The position numbers were made by a program, and so were the translations under genes. Below are positions 25,591-38,855 of a DNA stretch of 64,000 bases, piece by piece. The notes beneath the pieces are model-generated. The model saw nothing but the letters and a program-made list of their open reading frames with translations, had not been told where the DNA came from and did no database searches. The first letter of the stretch is position 1, and each line of letters starts with the position of its first letter. The DNA is from Terebella lapidaria. Its lineage: Eukaryota > Annelida > Polychaeta > Terebellida > Terebellidae. The stretch spans positions 35,881,119 through 35,945,118 of the forward strand of contig OX424559.1 in the NCBI GenBank assembly GCA_949152475.1. The letters run 5' to 3'.

Positions 25591-25920
25591 CTGTAAGAGA
25601 AAATAGAACAGATACATTCACCAAGTATAAAACATACTCGAGTCAGTTGCAGAATGTCCAGTATCAGTCAAAATGGAGATCATTCAATGATTCAATGAGA
25701 TTCGTATATTTGTACTTCCCCCCAAAACAAAGGTCAGTGGATATTTTGGATTAACAATCGTCACATCTGCAGCTATTATCTTGCGAGTCATCTGCAGTAT
25801 ACATTTCTCATCGGAATTGTGTGGGGTTTTTTTGCTGTGCTTGTATGCTATAGTAACCCGCGATATCTTGCGATGAAATCAGCCCTTCGACAGTAGGGCT
25901 TTTAGCTGCATTAGTATTTT

Positions 25921-25975
25921 GTAAGAGAGAGAGAGAGAGAGGGGGGGGGGGGGGGAGGGAGAGGGAGAGAGTCAA
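25921..25975. repeat. GA/poly-G low-complexity tract
   Basis: A (GA)n run passes into a run of about 17 G and back into GGGAGA. Other G or C runs of 12 or more occur near 11370, 30122, 35505, 50912 and 55900. Confidence 0.9.
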
Positions 25976-27228
25976 TGGCCTTACGAGATACACCCAGGTG
26001 CTCGGGATCGACTGGAGCATCATACACTTTTTTTCTGAAGAAATTGTTCCAAAGCACCAGCAAAAGTCCATTGAATCCACCTAAGTATTTCGATCAAAGG
26101 CTTAGCGATGACGACGGTCGTTTTTGGAGATGGATATAAATTTTGAGCTCCTATAATGTTAGTGAATGCGAACAAATGAGCAGTGAAGTACCAACAATTA
26201 TATTTTCATGGAAATCAATGGATACATTTTCAGTTTGGTGCGGACATGGCACAAGATTCTGAATAGTTCAAGAGACTCCAGCCTATTTTCAGTCTGTATC
26301 GTTGCGGTGTTACAGTGTATTCAGTGCGTTGTAGTTTGAAAAGTGAACTTGATGTTTTACAGTTAATGCTGCTGATATGCAAGGTATGATGTTACTCGAA
26401 CGATGTGTGAAGAATAACGTTCTTCAGGCCGTTATCAGGCCTTTGTCTGATGTACTGTACGAGAGTGTTGTGCTGTACGACACAAAGCTAGTCCGGCGTT
26501 TCAATCAAACCACTTTTATTGGGATGATATATCCGATGAACGATCACGTCCACATTCGCTAGTACCCCAAATACGTCCAATAATTCTACTAGTCCGTATC
26601 ATAGTAGTCCGACACAATTCTTCTTAGCTTACAATGGTTAACACAATTAGATATCTTCTCGTATTTCTCCTATAAGGCTTCAACACGTCTTGTCTCTGCA
26701 AAATATTTTCACCAACTCCTAGAAAAGCGCGGGACGCCGGGACATGTGCTGTGTGTCTGTAAAGTTTCCTGCCTCGAGTACCGGAAGTTGTATATGATTG
26801 GTTGAATGTGATGCCATGTCTGGATTCATGTGATGTTGATGTCTGGAAATATGCTGATTGGCTGAGTATGACGGTGTCATGCCCCGAGCACGTGTGCAAT
26901 GGCCTGTGACAGCTGTGCGGGTGCACGTGTTCGTGTCACGTAGGATGTAAGTATGGATCTGTATTGATTTCATGACGTGTATGTGGTGAGAGAACGTGTA
27001 AGGGAGGGTTTGGGTCGATAACGGTCATATATATTCTACAGATATATAATCCAGCAGTGAGGCATTGTTTAAACCAATCAAGATGTGGAAATTATCACGT
27101 TGGCTGAAAATGGACCATATGAATGGGCATATGTTATCAAGGAGAAATTCAAGTTCGGGAACATTGCTGAACTCAACTGCATTTAAAAATAGAAAGCTTT
27201 TTGGTCGTTTTTCCGCTTTGAATAAGCC

Positions 27229-27453
27229 AGTTCGGAAATGTTTCCAGGTCAGGTCAAGTGGTATAAACAGATCGTTTGTACGCACAACAAGAGTTACGAC
27301 TCACGCCATAACCTCGAAGTGAGTAAATCTACTTAGTATCGTACAAGCGGAATCGAGTAGAGTGTCAGTGACAGTGACTCGACAGTGGTAGCGTGACAAC
27401 ACGAGGTGGCTTTGTTTATACCACTTGACCTGACCTAGAAACATTTCCGAACT
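27229..27453. repeat. Hairpin-forming inverted repeat, 40-bp arms
   Basis: 27229-27268 is the reverse complement of 27414-27453 with one mismatch; the loop is about 145 bp. No coding frame lies inside. It could be a tiny MITE or a fold-back remnant. I see no clear target duplication. Confidence 0.8.
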
Positions 27454-28019
27454 CAGGTATTATCGAATCGACTTGATATTTGGTATTTCTAAATGGGCGT
27501 CAAGCCGCAAGTTTCAGACTTCTGTCTTCAAAACTAAAGATGTTTTGTTAAAAACTAAAAATTGAGGCTTGACGCCCAATTAGGACATAAAAAGTGTGAA
27601 GTTGACACAATAATAAAAAAGAACTACGGCTAGACAAAAGCTGGAATTTTCAAGAAAATGTGTACATGAATGATATACACATATGAATAGTGTAACCACA
27701 AAAGCGAATCGGGCTGTTCTTTTGTTGTGAATTATCATTAACGTAGGCGCGTGGTGATGTATATCTGCGTGTGTGGTGATATTAATATTGAATACATTTA
27801 CATAGAATTTGATACACGTTAACACGAAATTGGCATAGCACTCACATTTTTAACCTTGGACATATCCATATATTTTTCGAACAAACCTCAAACAAATTTA
27901 ATTCATATGGCAACATTGATACAGACACTACTTCTTTTGAACAAACAAACTCCAGCCAATTCACAGCTAACGAAGTAACTTTTACTATACTAGTATAGTA
28001 ATCTCTATGGTAGGCTGGG

Positions 28020-28145
28020 ATGTAATATTTTGGGTGGGATTCAGGGAATTGGTACTTGATAAGCTTTAAGCTTATGTATTATCATTGTATTGTACTGCAC
28101 CGTTATGAATGTTGAACATTGAATAAACTGATTTGAATTTGAACT
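28020..28145 (+). repeat. Possible LINE 3' tail
   Basis: Ends with an AATAAA-like motif followed by TGATTTGAATTTGAAC, the simple TTGAA-type tail typical of some non-LTR retrotransposons. There is no reverse-transcriptase sequence next to it, so this is weak. Confidence 0.25.
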
Positions 28146-31100
28146 ATATAACGGTACTAACGGTACGTCTGGCACTGCATGTTTTCAGTAGAGTCTTGTG
28201 ATATCATAACGTTTTGATATCTTGCACATTGATGATATCAAAGCGAATTGATAGTTTCACATTTATTCCCAAGGCGGCACTGAATTTTCGGTTCCTGCAA
28301 ACTAATGTATGTTGATGTTTCCACGAATGTATGAGTACTATGTATTTTTAGCTCACCGGCTGAAAGGGATTGGGATGGATTGACACGTGTCTGCCGTGTC
28401 TGTTGCCCCATGTTTTCCTGACTCAAATCTTTCAGAATCTTCTCCGTCTAAAGTACTATTCCTATGGTCCCCAAACTCGGAATACTGCTCGGAATACGGT
28501 GTGTTCTTCAAATGATACGTAAGATTTGCAGCAAATTCGGAGGCTTTCTAATAAAATTTAGCGATTAAACACCAAATTCATCCTACATGTGCTTGTGTTT
28601 ATACATACGCGTTGCGGGCTTGCGGTCGGGAATCAATATCACTTTAACGCATGCGCAGACGGGACAATGCGATCGCAAATGGTGATCTTCGCATATCGAC
28701 CAAGAAACGCGATTTTATCCAATCGTACATTTTTTGATAGCATAAAATACCTGAATTTTGGTGTAATCGTTGTTGATGTTTCTTTAAATCCACTGTAGTA
28801 TGTTTATCAAGTGATGAATATCGCGGTAATTGCAGGATATACAGCGAAGGCACCGGCAACAGGGCAAAGATCTATAAATAACACTGTTCATTGATTGGTT
28901 GGAAGTGGCGGAACACCCGAGAGTTCCCCGAGTGTTTCCGAGTATTTCCTAATATGGGACATCAGCCATTGAGCATTACTGGGCGATAAAACGTGAAAAT
29001 GAATCAGCGGCGAAAAAGACATATTTAGCAAAGAATTCAAGCAAACACACAATGACAGCTACTGCAATGCACGCATGCCCAATCACTAAACGGACATGTT
29101 TCGAATGCTGCCCTGCCAGTCTGCCTAAATTTATACATGCGTGCTTCACGGTGCTTGACTTGCTCGATTCCCGCGCCAAGCAAGTGCTTGACGGTAACAG
29201 ATCATGTTCGATAAAAATTGCAAACAGTCACTCCTCTGAAGTCTGTCCGATTGCGATCATAGTGCATCGTGATTTGATTGGCGGAGCAGGGGCTCGATGT
29301 TTGAATCGACGAAATTATCGAAAAGTCTTATTACAGATAGCATTATGTCACGGATTGTTTAGATCTGAAAATATGTCATATCTGCTTGAATACGATTAGT
29401 TCATTTGTATTCACATGATTCACGACGGCCCAAGGGGAGCATTGATCAAGAGTACGTTATGACAATACAGTAGCGGATCAACGATCGTCACTTACATGTA
29501 CGGATAAAGGTTTACTTTCTAAATGAAAAAGAAAAAACAAAAACAATTTGTGATTTGCATTTATAGATTTTGCCGTGAAATGATATATAGTACCGGCCTA
29601 CCGGGGTAATAGACATTAACCCATATTATTATTGGTAAACAATCAACACATCAATCTAAATGTGGTAAATACATTACCAGTAACACAGTTGTATGGATTG
29701 ACAATATATACCCACTTTTAGAAATGACAAAATTTATTCAGTCTGCAATAGCTTTATTTTGTATATAGAATGAAAATTCATGCAAATTTTGGTCTGAAAA
29801 TACGTATTGTGTGCCTAAATTGGGTTGACAAAATCAAGATTCAAACTCGGGCTAATCATTTTTCTTCAGAGCGGCCAGCGTTGCGGGCGAGTTCTACACA
29901 CAGTCTTGTGATATCATTGGTATTAGCAACCGGCAATGAATGTAGGCCGATCATTCTCTATCCGATGTAAACTTTCAGGCACAGTTAATGGCGATTTTCT
30001 GATTATCTGTCATCGAATTGTGCCTATTCCCTATTTATTACTGACGATCTCAAGATGTACTTCAAGTTTGCATGATGAACAAGAATGCTAGATTTGGCTG
30101 ATTTAACTTTAAAACACGGAAGGGGGGGGGGGGGGGTAAATTTTCATATATGAACTTTTCACTGGCTTCGATGGATACATTGGCAAAGTACATGAAGTAC
30201 ACAACACACTGATCATCATTGTACTAATAGTTCTAATAGATTCTGGTGAAAATCCCTCGTGAGACGTTGGTGGTAAGAAAAGTGGGGGTGCAGGAAGGTA
30301 GAATGGTAGTAAGCATGCATTAGCACATTCTTCATTCTTCTTTGAAACTTTGTATTTTAATGATAGTGATACTGTATTGTAATCCTTGTAAACTACTCAT
30401 TCCAGAATTTTTATGTTCTTTTTGTGTGAATTTGTTTTTCTTTGAAGAATCACCATTTGTTTATGATGGGGAAAGAACATATTATGTAGACTGTGAATGT
30501 TGCATGGTGGTATGGTGCCTCTTTGGTAACCTTCACAAAATGTATTTAATGTATAGGTCTGCACTTCTCTGCAGGCAACTCATGAAAGCTGGAAATGTAG
30601 TTTGGATATACAAGGGGATTCATTGTATGTTATATTATATTATACTATTTTTGGTGACCCTGAACTTGATGATGGCATTGGATGAAAGTCAAGTTTGAGT
30701 CAACAACAAATGTGGGAATTGTTCCATAGCGACAAAACTCTGTTAGAGTTAGAGCTTAGTGTTGTCTTACAAAGTCATGATGATATAGGACCACATTATA
30801 CTAGTAACTATCAAAATCCATTTGATGAAATATTCTGGTTGCCTTATAATTCCGATGAGCTGCAGGGTCCTTGGCCCTATGTTTCAATATGAAATTTCTC
30901 CCAATTCAAATCGTGATCACACGTCCGTTTTCGAGGCATACCGGTAAATCCGATAATAACAAAAATATTCTGGTGAATTGTTTCATGTGAAATAGGAACA
31001 AAAACGCGTCTCATCATATGTAGTTCCTCAAAGCACAGGGAGAATACTGTTTATTTTACTTGAAATAATTACGATTTTTCTACCGTCAATTTCGTAATAT

Positions 31101-31213
31101 CTATGCCCAGAAACATAGGTAATTCAAACACATCAGTCAACAGAAAGAAGCCCCGAAGTAATAAATTTAGCCGGCTATAGTCGGCGTCATTGGTCTGTGA
31201 GCGTACACACACG

Positions 31214-31830
31214 TACCGGGGATCCCCGTATTTAAGCCCCTCTTTGGATAAGCCCATGGGCTAATACAAGGGGAGTACTACTCTTGTATAAGCCCATGGG
31301 CTTATAAACGGAATAAAAAATTGTCTCGCATCAGGACTGGGCCTATATTTGGGGAAAACGTTGTTGACGTTTTGTTTTTTGTAGAAGACGTTGGTAAGTG
31401 TTGGTACCTAGAATAAGCTACTGAAAGGAAATTAATAAAAGAGGTACGTAGGCCCTATATGCCTTGCCTAGGTCTACTATAGTACGTATACACGTAGCCA
31501 GCTGGATTTTATCCGGTACATGCATGCATAGGCATGTATATGTGTACATTTTTATTCGTCATGCGTACGTTTAATATGACAGTGAATATCTGTGATATTC
31601 TATCTTTGTGGAACTACAGAATAAAATGTTTGTATAAATATAGTTATTACGCATATACGAAGTGCTTTCTTGTCTAATCCACTGTAAATTCAAGCGTGCA
31701 AAATAAAAATCGTGAAATAATCATTCCCCGAATATAAGCCCATGGGCCTATATATGGAGTGAAATTTCATTCGACACACCCCCTTTTCCCCAATTATAAG
31801 CCCAGGGCTTAAATACGGGGATCCCCGGTA
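31214..31830. mobile_element. MITE with GGGGATCCCC termini
   Basis: Left terminus 31214-31238 (TACCGGGGATCCCCGTATTT...) is repeated inverted at 31806-31830. The outermost TA may be the target duplication. Several inner copies of ATAAGCCCATGGGCT lie near both ends, each itself nearly palindromic. About 617 bp, no coding capacity. A Tc1/mariner-type derivative would fit the TA flank; that assignment is inferred. Confidence 0.65.
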
Positions 31831-32481
31831 CATAGATCCAATAAAAATCTGGTGAAATCGGCCGTGGACCGCCCCCGATCGGCGTAGCATTCCTATAGAT
31901 AACGTTTTGACGTTTTCCTATTTCGTTACATATAGGCCAAATGGGCTAACTTCATTGTTTACACACCAATCTCTCCGAAAATGTATACCCTATAGGCGAG
32001 TATAAAATAACACTCCTGCCAAAATTTCATCGAAATATATACGAATTATTGACGCGTGTATGCGTCAATAATTGTAGAGTGAAGATTCAATGAATTTTCG
32101 ATAGTTCACACTTTTTTTTTATTTGCAACCGAACAATTATAATTTTTAAAATTTGCCAGAAAATTTGAACGCAGTTATCCCGAAATGACAAAATAACCCA
32201 AAGTACAGTGACGTTTCAACTCTCGCCACTGTGCCCTATTATGCATTTCCTGCAACATAGATAATTGTTCCTATAGATCTTGATATGTTTCGTGGTAATG
32301 TCTAGTCAGTCCAGGTATCAGGTATGTAATGCCAACTCGTTGTCAAGGGTACACAGTCAGGCCTAGCACCTCATAGCAACCAGTTAATATGTGGTTGCTA
32401 TGGGCAATGAGTGGTTCTTAGATACTGCCTGTTCACATTCATCGGAATGATCATTATCTAACAAAAATTGACGCTGAAATA

Positions 32482-35400
32482 CTGTAAAACTTCTAATAGA
32501 CGCCCGGGCGTCTATTGATTTCAGTTCAACTATAGACCCGGCGTCTATTAGAACCCGGCGTTTATTAGAACCCGGCGTTTATTGATTTTAGTCGTTGGCT
32601 GGACCCGGTGTTTATTGGAATTGGCGAGGCCTGTGTTATGATATGACAAATCGGACGACAGTTTAGATTTTAAAAGCTGAGTATTTCCGACTGGGGCGCA
32701 TTGACGTTGTCGATTCAGGGCGTTTTGATAGAAAGCTACAAAATGGTGTTAGCATGCATCAGTGTTGCGAAGCCCTCTTTTTATCAGAATCGTTCTACAA
32801 ATTATGATATCAAACTACTTAGTCGGGCATGTACGGGGGGTCCCTTTGCACCCCCCCATGATCCTCCAAAACCAACTTTTTTCTCAAGGTTTTTTAATAC
32901 TAATAAACATTACATATGTCTCCGGTTGCGCATCCATTGCAAAAATTGGTTTTCGGGCCATTTTTCAAAATGGCCGCCCCGCGAAATCTCGAATTTTGAG
33001 ATTGCTTCACTTTAAGCTGCATAGGTCTACAAAATAAAATGTTTGTTACCTTTTGCTGCTCATTGTAGGGGCCTTATACATTGTACATGAGAAAACAGTG
33101 GTTAAATAAACATTTATAATATGAATATGTCCATAAATCCAAGATGGCCGCCAAATTTAGATAATTTTTCACTAAAATGTCCCTAACTTCGGACTGATTC
33201 AACCTAGGATGTTCATTTTGGGGTCTATACCTAGGTTTTCATATACAGGGAATCCATTTAGACCAAAATAAATACAATCAAGCTATTTCTTTTGATGCAT
33301 GCATCCAAGATGGCCGCCAAATTTAGATAAGTTTTCACTAAAATGTCCATAACTTCGGACTGAGTCAACCTAGGATGTTCATTTTGGGGTCTATTTCTAG
33401 GTTTTCATATACAGGGAATCCATTCAGACCAAAATAAATACAATCAAGCTATTTCTTTTGATGCATGTACACCTGCACACATGGTACACGCTACACATTC
33501 ATTTAGATATCTCTCGAATATAGCCCCCTTTACACCCCTATGGACTTAATTGTGGATCTTGCTTGGATATTTCTGATAGAGACTTTTACTGATTTGCAAT
33601 CCCAATAAATCCTTGAACAAATAGAGCTTGATTTGATTAGTTTTGTTAATTAACAGAAATCCAAGATGCCTGCTAAACACACCCCGAAAATTCAAGTTCG
33701 TAAATAATTGTGCTATAAAGATGTGTGATACTTACTTTCAAGGGTATTTTGGTATGTAGATTCCATTTTTGGCGTTATTCTAGCTATATATAATATCAAT
33801 TTAAAATGATAACAGCATCTCATTGAGATGGAAAGCAAATAAAAACATATTGTTATTTGAGTTTATTCATACACTTATGCATTACGCATTACTCACCAAC
33901 ATGCTTGGGATACTTTTTATATCACAAACAGAGAACAATAATGTAGAATATCTTCATTGGCTATCTTAACACATGAACATGATGGAACATGGAACTATGA
34001 TATTGGTACTGCTATATTGGCTGAATTGACATATTAACTGATGATGTCTTCACCATTGCCCTGCATTCTCTTGTAGTACAACAACGTTGTCTTGAGCTGT
34101 CCGACATCATACCACTCAACATCCTCTATCTCAGTTCTGGAAAATTCTACATCACTTTTGCCACAATAGTCCCATTCATTGATCTAGTCTCATTCATTGA
34201 TCTAGACACACCTTCGTGTACGGGTTGCCACTCTCCTGGGGCTGAACAGTTGTAATGCAAGTGATGTCGGACAGCTCAAGACAACGTTGTTGTACTGCAA
34301 GAGAATGCAGGGCAATGTTGAAGACATCATCAACTAATATGTCAATTCATCCAATATAGCAGTACCAATATCATAGTACCATGTTCCATCATGTTCATGT
34401 GTTAAGATAGCCAATGAAGATATTCTACATTATTGTTCTCTGTTTGTGATATAAAAAGTATCCCAAGCATGTTGGTGAGTAATGCGTAATGCATAAGTGT
34501 ATGAATAAACTCAAATAACAATATGTTTTTATTTGCTTTCCATCTCAATGAGATGCTGTTATCATTTTAAATTGATATTATATAGCTAGAATAACACCAA
34601 AAATGGAATCTACATACCAAAATACCCTTGAAAGTAAGTATCACACATCTTTATAGCACAATTATTTACGAACTTGAATTTTCGGGGTGTGTTTAGCAGG
34701 CATCTTGGATTTCTGTTAATTAACAAAACTAATCAAATCAAGCTCTATTTGTTCAAGGATTTATTGGGATTGCAATCAGTAAAAGTCTCTATCAGAAATA
34801 TCCAAGCAAGATCCACAATTGAGTCCATTGGAGTGTAAAGGGGGCTATATTTGAGAGATATCTAAATGAATGTGTACCATGTGTGCAGGTGTACATGCAT
34901 CAAAAGAAATAGCTTGATTGTATTTATTTTGGTCTGAATGGATTCCCTGTATATGAAAACCTAGATATAGACCCCAAAATGAACATCCTAGGTTGACCCA
35001 GTCCGAAGTTATGGACATTTTAGTGAAAAATTATCTAAATTTGGCGGCCATCTTGGATGCATGCATCAAAAGAAATAGCTTGATTGTATTTATTTTGGTC
35101 TAAATGGATTCCCTGTATATGAAAACCTAGGTATAGACCCCAAAATGAACATTCTAGGTTGACTCAGTCCGAAGTTAGGGACATTTTAGTGAAAAATTAT
35201 CTAAATTTGGTGGCCATCTTGGATTTATGGACATATTCATATTATAAATGTTTATTTAACCACTGTTTTCTCATGTACAATGTATAAGGCCCCTACAATG
35301 AGCAGCAAAAGGTAACAAACATTTTATTTTGTAGACCTATGCAGCTTAAAGTGAACCATTCTCAAAATTCGAGATTTCGCAGGGCGGCCATTTTGAAAAA

Positions 35401-36034
35401 TGGCCCGAAAACCAATTTTTGCAATGGATGCGCAACCGGAGACATATGTAATGTTTATTAGTATTAAAAAACCTTGAGAAAAAAGTTGGTTTTGGAGGAT
35501 CATGGGGGGGGGGGGGGTGCAAAGGGACCCCCCGTACATGCCCGACTAACTTAATATATCATTTTGGTATGATTGTTGTACCGCATTCAGACAATTGGCA
35601 AATACATTTGAACAAATTAACTGATAGAATGCAATAGAATGACTGATAGACGCAATAGAATGATTTAATTGCAATCTTAATTATATTTATTGAGTCAAAC
35701 ACCGCAACACACAAGAATATGCATCGTGATTATCATAAAAACTTGATATGCTTTGCCATTAATCTGTTAAAACACGTAATAGAAAATGGAAACATGCTAG
35801 CCTAAGTACGTGCAGCGATTATTCTATTTTCGTTTCTATGGCCCCAATAACTATGGAAAAATATATCTTCCCAACCAGGCCTATATTAGTATCTATACGT
35901 TGCTATGTTACACAATGTACATAGACCCGGCGTCGATTAGAACCGGGCGTCTATTAATATCAGTATACCTGAACCCCCAGCGTCTATTAGAACCCGGCGT
36001 CTATTAGACCTGGCGTCTATTAGAAGTTTTACGG
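32482..36034. mobile_element. Large fold-back transposon, 3.55 kb
   Basis: Terminal inverted repeats begin CTGTAAAACTTCTAATAGAC (left) and CCGTAAAACTTCTAATAGAC (right, reversed), flanked by TA on both sides. Inside the ends are several tandem CCGGCGTCTATTAGAA-like motifs, then long inverted arms (about 32810-34112 and 34261-35545) nearly identical in reverse orientation, leaving a central spacer of only about 150 bp. The left arm also contains two near-identical copies of a segment beginning CCAAGATGGCCGCCAAATTT. Open frames in the arms are mirror images of the repeat and do not look like proteins. Non-autonomous, and the arm similarity suggests recent arrival or arm correction. Confidence 0.85.
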
Positions 36035-37387
36035 TAATGTGGACTTTATCAGTGGTTGCCATGAACCATATTCCGACACTGGTTGCCATGGCACCAAAAT
36101 AGTTTTTCGAGTGGAATATTCTAGGTATTGAGTCATTTTAAAAAGTAGGTTGACGTTCTGTAAAACAAAAAGTAGGTTTTATAGATTCTCCGCATTTTTA
36201 TTTTCAATGATTCATTATGTTTGAGTGACTCCTATGATCATATCAATCAACATATTTGGGTTTGTAGAAACAGAGAGGCTCTCCAGACTCTAGTCGTCAA
36301 TACTTGACACTAAACATATAAAATGTTTTTTATTCTTTTTAGACTTCGAAATAGTCGATAAACCGGCGCCACCATCTCAGAAAAGCATGTGTTTCATTCA
36401 GTTGCAATGGGTTCAAAGCACACATCATTTTGTTCATTCAGACATCTAGGCCAACTTTATAGGCGCGCAATCTGCAAACGCTAAACATTCCGTCCTAAAA
36501 AAAATACAAGAATGCGGCCATGATATAGATCTAGATCTACTGAAAAAAATCATAAAATAATTATATATATTTGTGCATACTTCAGTATTTTCAGTAACAT
36601 TTGCTGCCTTTGTGCTCCGTCATTATGCGATAGGGCGCGCGTGCATTCATGATAGGGCTTGTAAATCATTCTAGAGCGCGTACAGTTTGTCCACCGTGCA
36701 GGCATATACCGGACACGCGCACGTGATATCTATGGAAAACATGTGGCAGACATCACGCATGGTGTAGATCTAGCCCTTAAACGTAAGCTAAATGAACTAA
36801 TTCCAAACCAAATGAACTATCTCCAAACCGCCTAGCGATTCTCACCTAACATTGACGAGTGCCTGTCGGCGGCCATGGTCCAATCATAAGAGCGTAATCG
36901 TGTAGTATGATCCAGTCTAGAAGGTCGCTTCTGATCCATGCAATATCAACAAACTTATATAATAGGCATTTATTTGCCCCAAGCCCCAGGGGTTACTGTG
37001 GTAAGCACACAAGTAAACATGTAAGTAGATGAGTTGCCATGACAAAACGTGATTGGAATGTATGACGTTATTATTGTATTACAAATTCCCAGAAAGATAA
37101 TTTAGGAAAGCATTCATAGTTCAAACAGAGTTCAAATACATGGTTTCATTATCCCACTGTATGGTTTGTAGTTTCGCAACATGTATTTTTATTATTGCTA
37201 ATAAATACTTCTGTTTATCTACGCTGTTGAATCATGTGAATTATTTCAAAAGCCGTTTCTCCAGAAGTTGGCTGGGAAAAAAACACAATCAATATAATAG
37301 CCATGGCAGCCAGCTTCCGTAGTCCTAGCTACACGAGGTTTTGTGTGCCTGTTGACGCAATTACGTAAACACCATGCATAACAACCA

Positions 37388-37530
37388 CAGACTGATCAGG
37401 GGCGGATCCAGGATTTTTTAATAGGGGGTGAGGGGTGTTCTTAAATGTACGTAATCTTGAAATAGTGTGAGCGAGCGTAGCGAGCGAAGCCTTATGCGGT
37501 CTGGAGGTTCGGGGGGCTGTAAGCAACCCC
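37388..37530 (+). repeat. Repeat fragment with terminus AGGGGCGGATCCAGG
   Basis: Begins with GGGGCGGATCCAGGATTTTT and continues through GAGCGAGCGTAGCGAGCGAAG to GACCGCATAA-complementary sequence and a GGGGGGCTGTAAGC segment. The same sequence, reversed and interrupted, is at 54469-55947. Short non-autonomous DNA-transposon-like repeat; the superfamily is not certain. Confidence 0.6.
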
Positions 37531-37996
37531 CGAGAAACTTTTGGAATTTAGTGTCTCTGAGATGGTTTCTAAGGTGTATTCTACAACTGTACCTTGTGAA
37601 ATCAATAAGTAGAGTTTTACTTAAAAGTCTGCTTAGTTCAGTTGAATGAAGGATAGATTTTCAGAGAAAGGAAGGTATAATAGTCCTACCATTCTAAGGC
37701 TGTTCTAAGGCTGAGATATAATTATCTTCAAAGTTATGCCGACATCCAGAGTTATATCCAGAGTTACACAGAACTCTGTCTGAAACAAACAAATAAATAA
37801 AAATATCCCCTGTGTATATTCAATGACAGTTTCAGTATGAAGTAAAGTGTTTCGGACTAGATTTATTATTGGATGGAGAGGGTGGTGGGTGGTAAGCTGG
37901 TTAGAGGAGTCAACCAATAGGTGGTAGCTTACACGGCGTGGGGTCTGGGGCCCTTGGGCGGGCCCCAGAAGACAGAGCTTTTTTCATGTTCTGTGG

Positions 37997-38005
37997 TTGA
38001 TTCTG

Positions 38006-38040
<35 letters not shown>

Positions 38041-38048
38041 CTCTCTCT
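37997..38048. repeat. (CT)n microsatellite
   Basis: About 20 CT dinucleotides bounded on both sides by GAGCTCTCTCT. Open frames rich in Ser-Leu or Arg-Glu here come from the repeat. Confidence 0.95.
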
Positions 38049-38194
38049 GTTTTGTTCACTTCCGTGGAAGAAAAAGCACATGCGATGGAATTCGAAGTGT
38101 TGTCTGTTGCTTTGCCGCCAGTGGTGAGTAGGCACAAAATTGTTTTGTCGTCATTGGATCACGCATGCGCCTGTATTCGTATATTGGCACAACC

Positions 38195-38855
38195 CAATCA
38201 ATCAATCAATCAATCAATCAAATCAATCAAAGTTTTTTTCAGTCATCACAAATATCTTAACTATAATCTGGATAGAACTGACATGAAATACATTGACCAA
38301 GAAGAAAAAGTAATGGCACAAAGATGAATAGTGGTCATCGGTATTCTTGGTCAGGACCAAAGCCAAAAAGGTGTAAAACCGCAGTGTCAAGTAGCGGAAT
38401 AGTAATAAAATAGTAATTGAAGAGTTAATAATAGAAAGTGATCCATGCCAAAATTAAGTTCAGAAAAAAACACAGCTATGATAAAGTTGAAAATTATGTG
38501 GAGTGAATACAATGAAAATACATCAAATAAACAGATAAAACACATAAACAGGTACTGATGCAATAGAGTATCATGGAATACAATTGTTCAGTGTAATTTG
38601 GTTATAATAAAATAGTTATATAGAGGTACAATCCACACTGATAGTTGTGTACCAAGTGAAATCAGCATTCATAAATGTATGGCTATTTGTAGCTTTGTAT
38701 GAACATTTTCTTAAATTTATTACTGAAAGAATTAATTGTTTTCATTTCCTTTGTTAGAGGACCAATGTGCCGAATATTTTTAGATGCAGAAATGATTTTG
38801 CGATTTTCGACGTGGGGAATACATTTATTTCTGGTGTCCTGATTATGAACAGATG
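38195..38855 (-). mobile_element. LINE (non-LTR retrotransposon) 3' remnant
   Basis: On the minus strand, 38855-38683 encodes the C-terminal end of a reverse-transcriptase ORF: VHNQDTRNKCIPHV, then ASKNIRHIGPLTKEMKTINS, then a Lys/Phe-rich end and TAG. This is the pattern closing the ORF2 of jockey/CR1-like LINEs. A 3' UTR of about 450 bp follows and ends in a (TTGA)n tail at about 38230-38195. The rest of the element is absent, as expected for a 5'-truncated insertion. Confidence 0.6.

Larger units (their letters stand above)
25591..31213. other. Intergenic region without convincing gene
   Basis: Upstream of the LRR gene. It should contain that gene's first exon and promoter, but I could not fix an exon. 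It contains a GA/G-rich low-complexity tract (25921-25975), a 40-bp inverted repeat pair (27229-27453), a possible LINE 3' tail (28020-28145) and a poly-G tract near 30122. Two adjacent unrecognised open frames (30342-30892) show no domain. Confidence 0.4.

Noticed and set aside
26780-26880. Two CCAAT-type boxes on the minus strand as LRR-gene promoter
   Set aside because: The first exon of the LRR gene could not be located, so distance and function cannot be judged.
30342-30892. Two consecutive plus-strand frames (118 and 65 residues) that nearly join
   Set aside because: No recognisable domain, low-complexity hydrophobic composition and no splice context. Could be a decayed repeat protein, but nothing supports a call.
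32701-33037. Open frame repeated in reverse at 35324-35539
   Set aside because: The similarity is due to the fold-back arms; the peptide itself looks like translated repeat.
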